In this document: positions 17,192 to 25,972 of the stretch, in pieces
Layout: every line of letters starts with the position of its first letter
Position numbering within the stretch: the first letter of the stretch is position 1
Position numbers and translations under genes: made by a program
Origin: Promethearchaeota archaeon
Lineage (GTDB): Archaea; Asgardarchaeota; Lokiarchaeia; Sigynarchaeales; SOKP01
NCBI GenBank assembly: GCA_013375495.1
Contig: JABXKC010000002.1
Span: 124,001 to 188,000, forward strand
Direction: 5' to 3'
DNA length: 64,000 bases
Notes under the pieces: generated by a model
Databases searched by the model: none
Told to the model about the DNA's origin: nothing
What the model saw: the letters and a program-made list of their open reading frames with translations, nothing else

Positions 17192-18682
17192 ATGTCTACA
17201 TCACAAGAATCACCAATAGACTTTGAAAAGCTTTTTTTTCCAAAAGCTATTGCAATTATTGGAGCGGGCTACGATCCTGCAGGTGGTGGATTTTTCGTTA
17301 GAGCACTGAAAAACAAATTTCGAGGAAAAACTTATTATTTTAATCCGAGATTAGCGGGAAAAATCCTGAATGGCCAAAAAGTTTATAGTTCAATCTTAGA
17401 AGTTTCTGAACCAATCGATTATGTCATAATTGCTGTCCCTGCGCGCGTCGTTCCAAAAGTTTTAGAAGAAGTTGGTCAAAAAGCGATTCCCTTTTGCACT
17501 ATTTTTTCTTCTGGATTTCGCGAAGTGGGGAACGAAGAACTTGAACAGTTAACAATTCAAGCTGCTCGTAAATATAATGTTAGAATTATCGGTCCTAATT
17601 GCATTGGAGTATACAGCCCTAAAGGTGGTCTTTTTTTTGCTTATGAACAATCGCGAAAATCTGGTAACTTCGGAGGAATCTTCCAGTCGGGAGGAATTGC
17701 TCAGAATATCTCTGAACTCATTGTGTCCTACGGATTGTACGCGTCAAAATTAATTTCTATAGGTAATTCTTTGGATTTGTCTCCAGTTGAGTTTCTTGAA
17801 TATTTCCTAAGCGACGAATATACTAAAATCATTGGATTATATATTGAGAACTTAAGATCCATCGAGCAAGGTAGAAAATTTATGGATATCGTTAAAGAGT
17901 GTAATTTAAACAGAAAACCTATAATTCTATGGAGAGCTGGATACGGAGAAGCAACTAAAAAGGCGATCTTATCTCATACAGGAGGTTTAGCTGGAAACAA
18001 CGAAATATGGAACGCAGTCGGAAAACAAACCGGTTGTTGTATTGTAAGTAATTCAAACGAACTTGCAGCACTAGCTTCTGTTTTTAATTTAACTAAACTA
18101 CCCTTTTCTCGTAATATTGGTGTCATCGGAATCGGTGGAGGCTCTACAATCGAGGCGATTGATATTTTAGAACGATATAACTTAAAAATTCCCCAACTCT
18201 CAGATAAAAGCATCAATAAAATGAAACGGTTTATCCCAGACATTAATACTAACTTATTAAACCCAATTGATTTAGGAGGGATGGGAATACAACCAAATAT
18301 ATATTATCGTACAATATTAGCGTTAGACAAAGATCCTAGTATTTCTGCTATAATCTTCATAAAAGATCCTGAACGATTTGGGGGTTTTGAGAAATTATTA
18401 GAAGAATTAGGATACAAGGTACTAGATTTAAACCGAGAATTTATTCGATATATCTCTAAAGCAAAGAATGTTTGTACAAAACCAATGTATTGTGTCATGT
18501 TAAAAATAAACGAAGGATTTGAAGAATATAAGAGTAGGTATAAGTTTAAACTTAAATTGCTCAATCGTAACGTTCCAGTTTTTGAATCGTTGGAGCTAGC
18601 TGGAACTGTTTTAGATAAGTTAAATTCGTATCGAGAGTTCTTACAAAAACACGAAAAATACCCAAAACCTAAAGCCTTATAG
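17192..18682 (+). CDS. Acyl-CoA synthetase (ADP-forming) alpha-subunit-like protein
   Basis: 496 residues. An N-terminal CoA-binding Rossmann domain (IAIIGAGYDPAGGGFFVRAL) is followed by the two ligase-CoA domains. The phosphohistidine candidate is H262 in ILSHTGGLAGN, and RIIGPNCIGVYSP is the usual CoA-ligase motif. There is no ATP-grasp (beta) domain, so a partner subunit encoded elsewhere is required. The ADP-forming enzymes convert acyl-CoA, ADP and phosphate to acid, CoA and ATP. The C-terminal third (from about 370) looks divergent, with YCVMLKINEGFEEYK in place of the usual helices, so substrate or activity may differ from the second copy at 52908. It stands alone on the plus strand after the GDPD gene, ends with TAG, and has a short AT-rich leader. 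Confidence 0.85.
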   Translation: MSTSQESPIDFEKLFFPKAIAIIGAGYDPAGGGFFVRALKNKFRGKTYYFNPRLAGKILNGQKVYSSILEVSEPIDYVIIAVPARVVPKVLEEVGQKAIPFCTIFSSGFREVGNEELEQLTIQAARKYNVRIIGPNCIGVYSPKGGLFFAYEQSRKSGNFGGIFQSGGIAQNISELIVSYGLYASKLISIGNSLDLSPVEFLEYFLSDEYTKIIGLYIENLRSIEQGRKFMDIVKECNLNRKPIILWRAGYGEATKKAILSHTGGLAGNNEIWNAVGKQTGCCIVSNSNELAALASVFNLTKLPFSRNIGVIGIGGGSTIEAIDILERYNLKIPQLSDKSINKMKRFIPDINTNLLNPIDLGGMGIQPNIYYRTILALDKDPSISAIIFIKDPERFGGFEKLLEELGYKVLDLNREFIRYISKAKNVCTKPMYCVMLKINEGFEEYKSRYKFKLKLLNRNVPVFESLELAGTVLDKLNSYREFLQKHEKYPKPKAL

Positions 18683-18727
18683 TAGGAAATAAAACTTAGC
18701 CTTAGCAAGCTCGTTGGGTTCAGGAGG

Positions 18728-19423
18728 TTAAAATATTCGTTTTTCCAAACTTGTTAAGCATTTTTCTTTTTTATTTAGAAGGTTGATATCATTTGGTTTT
18801 AATTTTAATGCTAAATTAATACAATCAATTGATTCTTCAATCATTCCCCTCTCATGCAATAAATTACTCTTATCAAGCATGACTTCAAAATCTTTACATA
18901 AAATCTTCTTTACAGTGTCTAAGCATGATTTGGCTTTATTGGTTTTATTATGATTCAATAAATTAATTGCTTTTTTTTCCCAAATTTTAGCATATTTATT
19001 TCTAAGAGTTAAAACCGTATCAAAACAATCTAGTGCCTCATCAAATTTGCCTAGTTTAGAGAGTACCCTACCTTTATACTTCCAGCTAACATCATTCCCT
19101 GGTTTGATATTTAGGACAAAATTGAAACAATCTAAAGCTTCCATACACTTACCAAGCTTGAAAAAAGCGCACCCCTTATTATTCCACGCTCTTATATAAT
19201 TCGATTTTATTTCTATCGCTCTATTAAAGAAATTAATTGCTTCTTTAGGTTTTCCAAGTTTACAGAGTACAACACCTTTTTGGTTCAGTCCATTTAAGTA
19301 TAACGGATATAATTTTAAAGCTTCATCAATAAAATATAATGCTTCGTTGAACTGATTAATTTTACAAAGATCTCTTGCTTTCTCAAAGCAATAACGAGCT
19401 TCTGAAATTGGAAGATGATGCAT
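18728..19423 (-). CDS. Tetratricopeptide-repeat protein
   Basis: 231 residues made of about six consecutive 34-residue TPR units. They are recognisable by repeated W/L-x-x-K-G and A-l-x-x-F/Y-x-x-A-l patterns, for example YIRAWNNKGCAFFKLGK, VSWKYKGRVLSKLGK and EALDCFDTVLTLRNKYAK. There is no signal peptide or membrane segment. Such solenoids mediate protein-protein contacts; no partner is evident. It is convergent with the ACS-alpha gene, 45 bases apart, and upstream on its own strand there is only an AT-rich promoter region. Confidence 0.9.
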   Translation of the reverse strand: MHHLPISEARYCFEKARDLCKINQFNEALYFIDEALKLYPLYLNGLNQKGVVLCKLGKPKEAINFFNRAIEIKSNYIRAWNNKGCAFFKLGKCMEALDCFNFVLNIKPGNDVSWKYKGRVLSKLGKFDEALDCFDTVLTLRNKYAKIWEKKAINLLNHNKTNKAKSCLDTVKKILCKDFEVMLDKSNLLHERGMIEESIDCINLALKLKPNDINLLNKKEKCLTSLEKRIF

Positions 19424-19596
19424 TAATAAGTATATAATATCTTAATTTTATTGGATAATGCTCCCTTACGATTTTGAATAAATATCAATTTAAATTAAGT
19501 GTTCATAATATATATATTTTACAATAATGTAAACGAAACCTACTAAACACTAGAAATAATTATTTCCATAAAAACTAAAATTGAGTAGACCATTGA

Positions 19597-20397
19597 TTAT
19601 TTAATATGATCTACATCTATGGGACGCCCTGGACTTCCTTGGTAATAGTATTTATCCGGTTTTCCTCTCCAATTTTTGTGTAGAACTGTATTTGGAAAAA
19701 TAACATTGTTATCCGTAGTCAAGGCATTTGGACCCATAATAATTCCGGGATAGAATGTTGTATTATTGCCCATTTTAAGTTTCATCATGGTAATCTTTCC
19801 AAAAATCGTGTTAACCGCGTGACTTGATAATGCAGATGTAGGATAGAAAAACACATTATCTCCAAGCTCGGTAAATTCTAAACCTACGTAAGCGTCGCAA
19901 TAAGTAACATTCTTTCCAATTTTATTATGACCAATTCTTCTCAAAACTCTATTCACAAGCCATGGGAATGGCGATTTAGAGGTTAACCACATCGGAAATT
20001 TAATTATAAAACCTCGTTTATGGTAATATTTTATCATTTTTCCTTCTTCGCTATCCTTAACGTCTAAAACTCGTTTGAAAACTCCTTCAACCGGAGGAAA
20101 TTTTTTATTCCATCTTCGCACCCATAACGCTGTAAACTCAATTAGCAAAAGAAGATAAATATAATAAAGAAATAATAGATACGCAGGAAGTATTAAAAAA
20201 TGAATAGCAAGCGGAATTGAGAAAGTTATGATAAAACCATATTCGAATAACAAAAAAAGCCCTAAACAAGCGTAGAGCGGAACTAAAAAACTTATAAAAT
20301 TGATTTTAAAGAAATCCAAAATGGGAAGCTCTACTACTTTGTCCTTTTTCTGTTCAAATTCAGAATTTCCTTTATCTACTCCTTTCTCGTCGTTCAT
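19597..20397 (-). CDS. Membrane protein with left-handed beta-helix (hexapeptide acyltransferase-like) domain
   Basis: 266 residues. After an acidic/polar N-terminus (1-25) come two hydrophobic helical hairpins (about 30-60 and 62-90), then a C-terminal left-handed beta-helix from about 150 with hexapeptide turns such as HNKIGKNVTYCDAYVGLEF, TELGDNVFFYP and KMGNNTTFYPGIIMGP. It resembles the membrane-bound hexapeptide acyltransferases found in bacterial peptide-synthetase partners. The catalytic residue of that class, usually His, could be SSHAVN. Acyl donor and acceptor are unknown. It is a single gene, followed by a 110-base gap to the MFS gene. Confidence 0.75.
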   Translation of the reverse strand: MNDEKGVDKGNSEFEQKKDKVVELPILDFFKINFISFLVPLYACLGLFLLFEYGFIITFSIPLAIHFLILPAYLLFLYYIYLLLLIEFTALWVRRWNKKFPPVEGVFKRVLDVKDSEEGKMIKYYHKRGFIIKFPMWLTSKSPFPWLVNRVLRRIGHNKIGKNVTYCDAYVGLEFTELGDNVFFYPTSALSSHAVNTIFGKITMMKLKMGNNTTFYPGIIMGPNALTTDNNVIFPNTVLHKNWRGKPDKYYYQGSPGRPIDVDHIK

Positions 20398-20517
20398 AAT
20401 ATTATTATTGCTAATTTCTTATAAAAAATTATTTACGATTTCGTTGAAAGGTACTTTTATTTCAATGAAAACAAACCAGAAAAGGATATACTCAACAAAT
20501 TTGAAAAAAAAACAGAA

Positions 20518-21807
20518 TTAAATTTCTTTTATTCCTATTTCTACTACCTCATGATTAGGCATAACTTCTTCTTCTGATTCTTGCAGACGATCTAGATATC
20601 TTATCTTAGTGAAAAACCATAAAATGATCGGATTTATAATCCCTATTATAGCACTGGCGAGTAATAGGTTCACAACTCCCATTAAACCAGCGAGTGGTCC
20701 AACTAATAACGCACCAATAGGAGCAATTGCCATAGATATCGTGTGATCAATTGACATAACGCGCCCTATTTTATCGGATGGGACAACGGTCTGCAAAATC
20801 GTTAAGTAAGTAGAAACCGTAATCGGAAAGGTAATCGCTCCGAGAAATCCGCCTATCATCATTAAAATGAAATTTTGATAAGGTGCTAAAACTATCAACA
20901 AGTAAAACGTGAAGTAAACCATTACTCCTACTAGATTTACCTTAATTTTATTCTTCCACTCTTTTTTTATTGAAGTAATTATCGATCCAACAATGTTTCC
21001 CACTTGAATTGAACCAAACAGAAATGCGAGATGAAACGCAGAACCATTGTGTATTACATTAATAAAATAAGGCCACAGCACGCCGAAAGGTCTGAATATG
21101 AAGTTAAAAATCATCGCAAAAACGATCATACTTATTAGACCTGGAATCGCCTTAACAATAACGAATCCATCTTTGAATTCCCTCATAAAAGATGTTTTCT
21201 CAGCAGCTCTGGTTTCTTTAGCATTGAAAGGAACTTTTATCAAGAATAATGGTACCACCGCAATTAGAAAAGTTACGCCATCAATTAGAAAGATGAATGT
21301 GATTGGGAATACTTCTAATAGTAAAGCGGATAAAATCGGACCAACCATGAAAATTACACCAGAAAACAAAAAATTCGCTCCGTTTACTCTGCTTATTTTA
21401 TCTTTGGGAACCATTGAGGGCAGGATCGCGTGAAATGTAGGAACCTGAAATGCATAAAGTATGTTTCGCATGGTGTGTATAATCAATATCATCCAAATCT
21501 GCGTGAAACCAGTTAAGAATAATAGAAATAAACCAAATGTTAAAACTGCTTGTAAGGAATCTACCGTAAATATAATGGTCTTGCGATTCAGTCTATCAGA
21601 AAGAACACCCGCAAATGGTGTAACAATTACTTGTGGCAGAAAGATTAAGAATGTTGCCAACGATAGATAAAGAACGCTCTGTGTTTCAATCGTAATCCAC
21701 CATGTGATAACAAAACCGATAATTCCTGAACCCAATAGCGAAAATTGCTGTCCAACCATAAAATAAAGGTAATGCCTAAACGACTTTTTTGTTGGTAATT
21801 CTTCCAT
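20518..21807 (-). CDS. Major facilitator superfamily transporter
   Basis: 429 residues with 12 predicted helices. The MFS signature between helices 2 and 3 is seen as GVLSDRLNRKTIIF, and DKISRVNGANFLFSG and GRVMSIDHTISMAIAPIGALL occur in the later repeat. It resembles drug-efflux-type members (MFS_3/MdfA-like), so an efflux role is likely, but the substrate cannot be read from the sequence. ATG at 21807; on the minus strand a TATA-like tract at about 21853-21862 and palindromes at 21898-21924 lie upstream. It ends with a short acidic tail, EESEEEVMPNHEVVEIG. Confidence 0.92.
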   Translation of the reverse strand: MEELPTKKSFRHYLYFMVGQQFSLLGSGIIGFVITWWITIETQSVLYLSLATFLIFLPQVIVTPFAGVLSDRLNRKTIIFTVDSLQAVLTFGLFLLFLTGFTQIWMILIIHTMRNILYAFQVPTFHAILPSMVPKDKISRVNGANFLFSGVIFMVGPILSALLLEVFPITFIFLIDGVTFLIAVVPLFLIKVPFNAKETRAAEKTSFMREFKDGFVIVKAIPGLISMIVFAMIFNFIFRPFGVLWPYFINVIHNGSAFHLAFLFGSIQVGNIVGSIITSIKKEWKNKIKVNLVGVMVYFTFYLLIVLAPYQNFILMMIGGFLGAITFPITVSTYLTILQTVVPSDKIGRVMSIDHTISMAIAPIGALLVGPLAGLMGVVNLLLASAIIGIINPIILWFFTKIRYLDRLQESEEEVMPNHEVVEIGIKEI

Positions 21808-21897
21808 TTTTTAAATAACCTTTAATTCTCTATTCTTACAACTTAAAACCTGCTTATTTAATAATGGATACGATAGATTCAATATATAGTTTCGAAT

Positions 21898-21924
21898 CGT
21901 GAAGTTCACGCATAGTTCGAACTA
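21898..21924. promoter_or_regulatory. Pair of perfect palindromes, candidate operator
   Basis: CGTGAAGTTCACG (21898-21910) and TAGTTCGAACTA (21913-21924) are two perfect palindromes separated by two bases. They sit in the 269-base divergent region between the MFS gene (start 21807) and the GNAT gene (start 22077). They lie upstream of the inferred TATA of the MFS gene. Two adjacent dyads of this kind fit a dimeric transcription-factor site. Which gene they control is not decidable from sequence. Confidence 0.4.
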
Positions 21925-22076
21925 CTGAAAGAGATGTTAATTCATTAAACCTACAATTTTGTTTAATTATCTTTTAAACACATCTACAAAATTTTTCCTT
22001 TATAAATTGTCATGGTATATTATCTTCCAGATATTCCATAAATTTAATAATAAAATAAAATAATGATAAGTAGCGT

Positions 22077-23324
22077 ATGGATGACCATTTAAGTATGTTT
22101 TCTAGAAATGTTATTCAATCTAGAAAAGATATTATCTCTATTGAGGATATGCTAAACGCATATCCTTGGGTAGGGGATATAAATTTAGAAAAAGGGCATG
22201 ATTTCGAAGCTTCAACTAGAAAGGGTAAGATAATACCATCTATAAAATTCGCTACAGAAAAGGATGCAGAGGAAATCACTAAAATTTTCAAAGAAGTATA
22301 TGAAAATACCTACCCTTATAAACGCATGGAAAATTTCTCTGATATACAGAATATGATAAGAAGTCCTAATTATTATTGGATTGTTTTTACAATTAAACCT
22401 GATATTATTGTAGGTTGTGTAGGAATTCGCCTTGATTTCGAAAATAAAATTGGACATATTTTTGGATTTGCTTTAAGAAAAGAATTTCAACAAAAAACTG
22501 ATATTTCAACAGCATTAGTCGGTAGTTTGGTCGCTCCTATGCATCAGTTTAAAAATCAAATACTTTATTGGTTTGCTGAAGTCCGTTCTAGTTTTTCTAG
22601 TGTTCAATATATTGCAAAACTAACTGGATTAAGCCCTGTCGGATTTCTTCCTAATAAAGATATCTTTTTTAACCAACCTGAATCAGAAATACTATTTATT
22701 ACCTATAGTCAGGAAATTCTAAGTGATCGTAGAAGTTCTCAAAGGCCACAATTAATCACACCAGCTATTTTCTGTTATTTCTACGCTTTTCAGAAATATG
22801 ATTTAGGATTGCCAGTGATAAGGAATAATAATAACTTGGAAGCAGAGTTAGATTCGAATATAATAGAAAACAATAGAAAACATATTTTAAGAAGAATTGA
22901 AAGAGACAAGTATGGAAATGAGCAGATTACAATTTCAATAATGGGTACAGATAACTTTTTTCAGTTATTACACTACAAAAATATCCAAATTGTTGAAAAA
23001 GTTGATTATAATGTTTCGACTTTAGAAGATCTATATGTGCTTTTAGAGGAAATAAAATCAATAATTAAAGAATTTAAACTGCGTTATATGGAAGTATTTT
23101 TATCTGCATATGATTCTACTCATCAAACTTTTTTTTATAACGCAGGATTTAAACCCATGGGTTATATCCCGGCATTCAAGTATAATAAAGACGATAATTT
23201 GTATGAAGACCGAGTACTTTTTGTTTATCATGAAAATCCATTAAATAAAAATACTCAATTAATTCGAGAAACTGAAGAATTTCTTGAATCCATAAAATAT
23301 CTCAAGGAATTAAGGAAAAAATAA
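22077..23324 (+). CDS. GNAT-family N-acetyltransferase, two-domain
   Basis: 415 residues. The first half (about 50-210) has the GNAT order: IKFATEKDAEEITKIF (strand 1 and helix 1), WIVFTIKPDIIVGCVGIRLD (strands 2-3) and IGHIFGFALRKEFQQKTDIS (strand 4 with the CoA loop). The CoA loop lacks a clean Q/RxxGxG/A, reading RKEFQQKTDIS. A second GNAT-like half ends DSTHQTFFYNAGFKPMGYIP, the usual last strand-helix. No relative of known substrate is recognisable. It is likely cytoplasmic and could modify a metabolite or protein. Gene 23393 downstream, 68 bases away in the same direction, is another double-GNAT-like protein, so the two probably form a pair. Confidence 0.7.
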   Translation: MDDHLSMFSRNVIQSRKDIISIEDMLNAYPWVGDINLEKGHDFEASTRKGKIIPSIKFATEKDAEEITKIFKEVYENTYPYKRMENFSDIQNMIRSPNYYWIVFTIKPDIIVGCVGIRLDFENKIGHIFGFALRKEFQQKTDISTALVGSLVAPMHQFKNQILYWFAEVRSSFSSVQYIAKLTGLSPVGFLPNKDIFFNQPESEILFITYSQEILSDRRSSQRPQLITPAIFCYFYAFQKYDLGLPVIRNNNNLEAELDSNIIENNRKHILRRIERDKYGNEQITISIMGTDNFFQLLHYKNIQIVEKVDYNVSTLEDLYVLLEEIKSIIKEFKLRYMEVFLSAYDSTHQTFFYNAGFKPMGYIPAFKYNKDDNLYEDRVLFVYHENPLNKNTQLIRETEEFLESIKYLKELRKK

Positions 23325-23392
23325 CCTTTATCAATTTATTAAACTTCTATCATTTTAATATAGAATTAAAATATAAACGTGGGTAATTTTAA

Positions 23393-24406
23393 TTGAATCA
23401 AATCCATCCTAATTATAGTATTAAAATTGAAGAGAGAACTGATGAGATTTTGAAATGGTTGTATATTGGTACAAACTTACCCTTTTGGCCCGAATTTTAT
23501 CAATATATCACACATGATCTTAAAACATTCCAAGCTAAATCTATTCTACTTACGGAAGAAGGTAATATTACTGGACATGTATTATTATTTAATGAAAATG
23601 AAGAAATTCTATACTTCGGATTTTTTGGTGTATTTAATCACGATAAAAATAAAATAGGCTTTCTTTTGAATAAGTTGATTGAATATGGGAAACTTAACAA
23701 ATTTTCTAAAATAATTGGACCTGTAAATATTCCTACCTTTATTTATGGTTGGGGTTTTATGGAGAAGGGAAGTGAAGCAAGTATATATATCGGTAAACCA
23801 ATAAATCCCCCTATATATCAAGAATTGTTTTTTCATAAAGGATTTACTCTAAAAACGAAAGAATTGTCTTTAGAGGGCCCAGTAATTAAATTAAACTCGA
23901 AAATTCTAAAGAGTTTCACTCTTGAAAACTATGAAATGTTTCATCCTAAAAGTTGGGAAGAAGTCTTGAGTTTTAAACCAATATTTTTTAGACTAAACAC
24001 AAATCTCCCACGTGATTCCGTTATAACTCCTGGAACTCAACATCTTTACGAGAACTATGTAGAATTTGCAAAAACTTATGGCGGTCTTTTTCTGATTGTA
24101 TTTGTCAAGTATAAAATCACGGGCGATATAATAGGCTGTTTTCTTAGCATTCCTAATCCTTTTAGAAAAAATAAAAGTGATGTTTACGATTCTTGTGAGG
24201 CTTTCATAATCCTTTTAGAAAAAGAACATCAAGGGAAAGGTTTAGGTTGGCTATTGGCTCTTTTTTCAGCAAAAAAAGGTTGGGATAATAATATACGCTA
24301 TAATTCAACTCCAATAGAGAAAAATGTAAAGCGTAGTATTAGAATGGCGAAAAAATATGGTCTAGAACATAAGAGAACGCATCTAATTTTAGAATATTCA
24401 ATATAA
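23393..24406 (+). CDS. GNAT-fold acetyltransferase-like protein
   Basis: 337 residues. The N-terminal half has SILLTEEGNITGHVLLFNEN and IGFLLNKLIEYGKLNKFSKI, a GNAT-like arrangement. The C-terminal half has LIVFVKYKITGDIIGCFLS followed by EAFIILLEKEHQGKGLGWLL, where HQGKGLG is a good Q/RxxGxG CoA-binding loop. It then ends with VKRSIRMAKKYGLEHKRTHLILEY. The C-terminal domain is therefore the probable catalytic one. The start is TTG at 23393 with only a weak GTGGGTAA upstream. It forms a tandem with 22077; a shared pathway is likely but unidentified. Confidence 0.65.
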   Translation: MNQIHPNYSIKIEERTDEILKWLYIGTNLPFWPEFYQYITHDLKTFQAKSILLTEEGNITGHVLLFNENEEILYFGFFGVFNHDKNKIGFLLNKLIEYGKLNKFSKIIGPVNIPTFIYGWGFMEKGSEASIYIGKPINPPIYQELFFHKGFTLKTKELSLEGPVIKLNSKILKSFTLENYEMFHPKSWEEVLSFKPIFFRLNTNLPRDSVITPGTQHLYENYVEFAKTYGGLFLIVFVKYKITGDIIGCFLSIPNPFRKNKSDVYDSCEAFIILLEKEHQGKGLGWLLALFSAKKGWDNNIRYNSTPIEKNVKRSIRMAKKYGLEHKRTHLILEYSI

Positions 24407-24627
24407 GATGCTTTTTTCTGGTTTAACGGATATTATGGTTATCAAAAAAGAATTATATTTTCTGTTTTTTCTCTAATCCTCAGATTAATAATTTTCGATT
24501 AAAAATAATTAAAATTATAATCTATAATTGGTAAAAACTACTAATTTATATTCACATAATATTATATTTATTTAAATGATTTAACAACTACATTTAGTTA
24601 TAAAGTGAAGAGTTAATTAAGTGATTC

Positions 24628-25365
24628 GTGAATTATAGAGGCGTAAAAGTGCTACTTCAATCACCGGATATGGTAAGAATAGTAATTATTTTTATCCCAC
24701 AGTTAATTTTGGCGGGTTTGTTTTTATTTCTTGCTATAAAATTATTAAGACGCAACCAACAGCGCCCCACACTTACTTTATGCATATTCTACTTCCTTAC
24801 AGCTACGGGGCTGATTTTTAACGCTATGCATGTAGTTTTAGCGGCGTTTCAACCAGAAAACGAGGTATTATTGCTAGTAATTTATTTTTTAACATTCTTT
24901 CTAATGCTTTTTTCACCGATTTTTATCCTTACCTTCATGATCAGCATACATAGGTTAGGAGATGTTTTTACAATTAAAAAGCAATTAATTATCACGCTAA
25001 TTTATGGTTTTATAATATTTATCCTTTTTTTTACTCCCAACGGAATTACATTTAGCGAACAGTGGCGACCAATCTTTAGTTGGGGGTTTTTAACTTTATT
25101 GTATATTACTTTAACGATTTTAATTGCCTTACCAACAACATGGTATTCAAGGCGCCTAATAAAAATATTTCAAGATAAAATTTTGAAGAGGAAACTTATA
25201 ACCTTTATAATTGGTATTTATGGAATGCTTTTTATAGTCTATGGGACGATTCTTTATATAACTTGGCAAGATTCTTTATTTAGCTCCATTTGGAGTATAG
25301 TCACAAGTTTTATTGTAATTCTTTCTGCACTTTTTATTTATTATGGAATCGGGCGCGAGTTGTAA
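24628..25365 (+). CDS. Seven-helix integral membrane protein of unknown function
   Basis: 245 residues, mostly hydrophobic, with seven predicted helices separated by short basic loops (RRNQQRP, RLGDVFTIKKQ, SRRLIKIFQDKILKRK). It starts at GTG 24628 and ends EL. The topology resembles the N-terminal 7TM sensor module seen in some archaeal signalling proteins, but no output domain follows. No conserved catalytic or retinal-binding lysine pattern was recognised. There is a 221-base AT-rich gap on the left side and a 119-base gap to the next gene. Confidence 0.7.
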   Translation: MNYRGVKVLLQSPDMVRIVIIFIPQLILAGLFLFLAIKLLRRNQQRPTLTLCIFYFLTATGLIFNAMHVVLAAFQPENEVLLLVIYFLTFFLMLFSPIFILTFMISIHRLGDVFTIKKQLIITLIYGFIIFILFFTPNGITFSEQWRPIFSWGFLTLLYITLTILIALPTTWYSRRLIKIFQDKILKRKLITFIIGIYGMLFIVYGTILYITWQDSLFSSIWSIVTSFIVILSALFIYYGIGREL

Positions 25366-25484
25366 GAAGGAGTTAAAAGAATGTTATCTCTTTCTTCCGA
25401 CATATTTTTTATAGGGTACTGAAGAAGAGTATTTAAATAGGAATTCTTTCATATTCGAATTGGATAAGAGTATACGTAATTAAC

Positions 25485-25871
25485 ATGTATGAAGCTGATC
25501 GTATTAAATCAATAAGTGATATTCCAGATAATATCTCAAACCTTTTAACAGAGTTAAAAGAATATAAAGAAGATTTCAACATTGAGATAGAATACTGCAA
25601 AGATAACTATAAAATTACATTACATGAGTCAAACGTTAATCGCGGACTTAACACTATAAGATGTATATTAATGGAAATATCCGAAAATCCATGCTCGTAT
25701 TCAATTCACTTATTTAATAACGAAGTTCAAAATTCGAGTAATAAAGAATTAAAAAAGATTTACGATATAGAAGTAGAAGGGGAAAACGATTTTAGACTCA
25801 TTAAACAAGATGTAAAAGATTTAATTGAGGGTAAAAAAGGAGCTTCTTTTTCTTCAAATTACCCGTTATAA
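25485..25871 (+). CDS. Hypothetical small soluble protein
   Basis: 128 residues, acidic, mixed alpha/beta (strands around FNIEIEYCKDNYKITLHES; helix LNTIRCILMEISEN). No motif recognised; two of the three Cys (Cys61 and Cys70) are close. A TATA-like GTATTTAAATAG at about 25430-25441 lies upstream with a roughly 45-base leader. Codon use resembles the neighbours, so it is probably a real gene. Its location just before the zincin gene suggests a possible link, without proof. Confidence 0.6.
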   Translation: MYEADRIKSISDIPDNISNLLTELKEYKEDFNIEIEYCKDNYKITLHESNVNRGLNTIRCILMEISENPCSYSIHLFNNEVQNSSNKELKKIYDIEVEGENDFRLIKQDVKDLIEGKKGASFSSNYPL

Positions 25872-25972
25872 GATTTTTCTAACAAAAATACTAATTTTTT
25901 ACTCTCTAATTTATTAAATACCATTGAATAATTTCCTTCATTAAATCCATTTGCATTTTTTACTAGGGTGAA

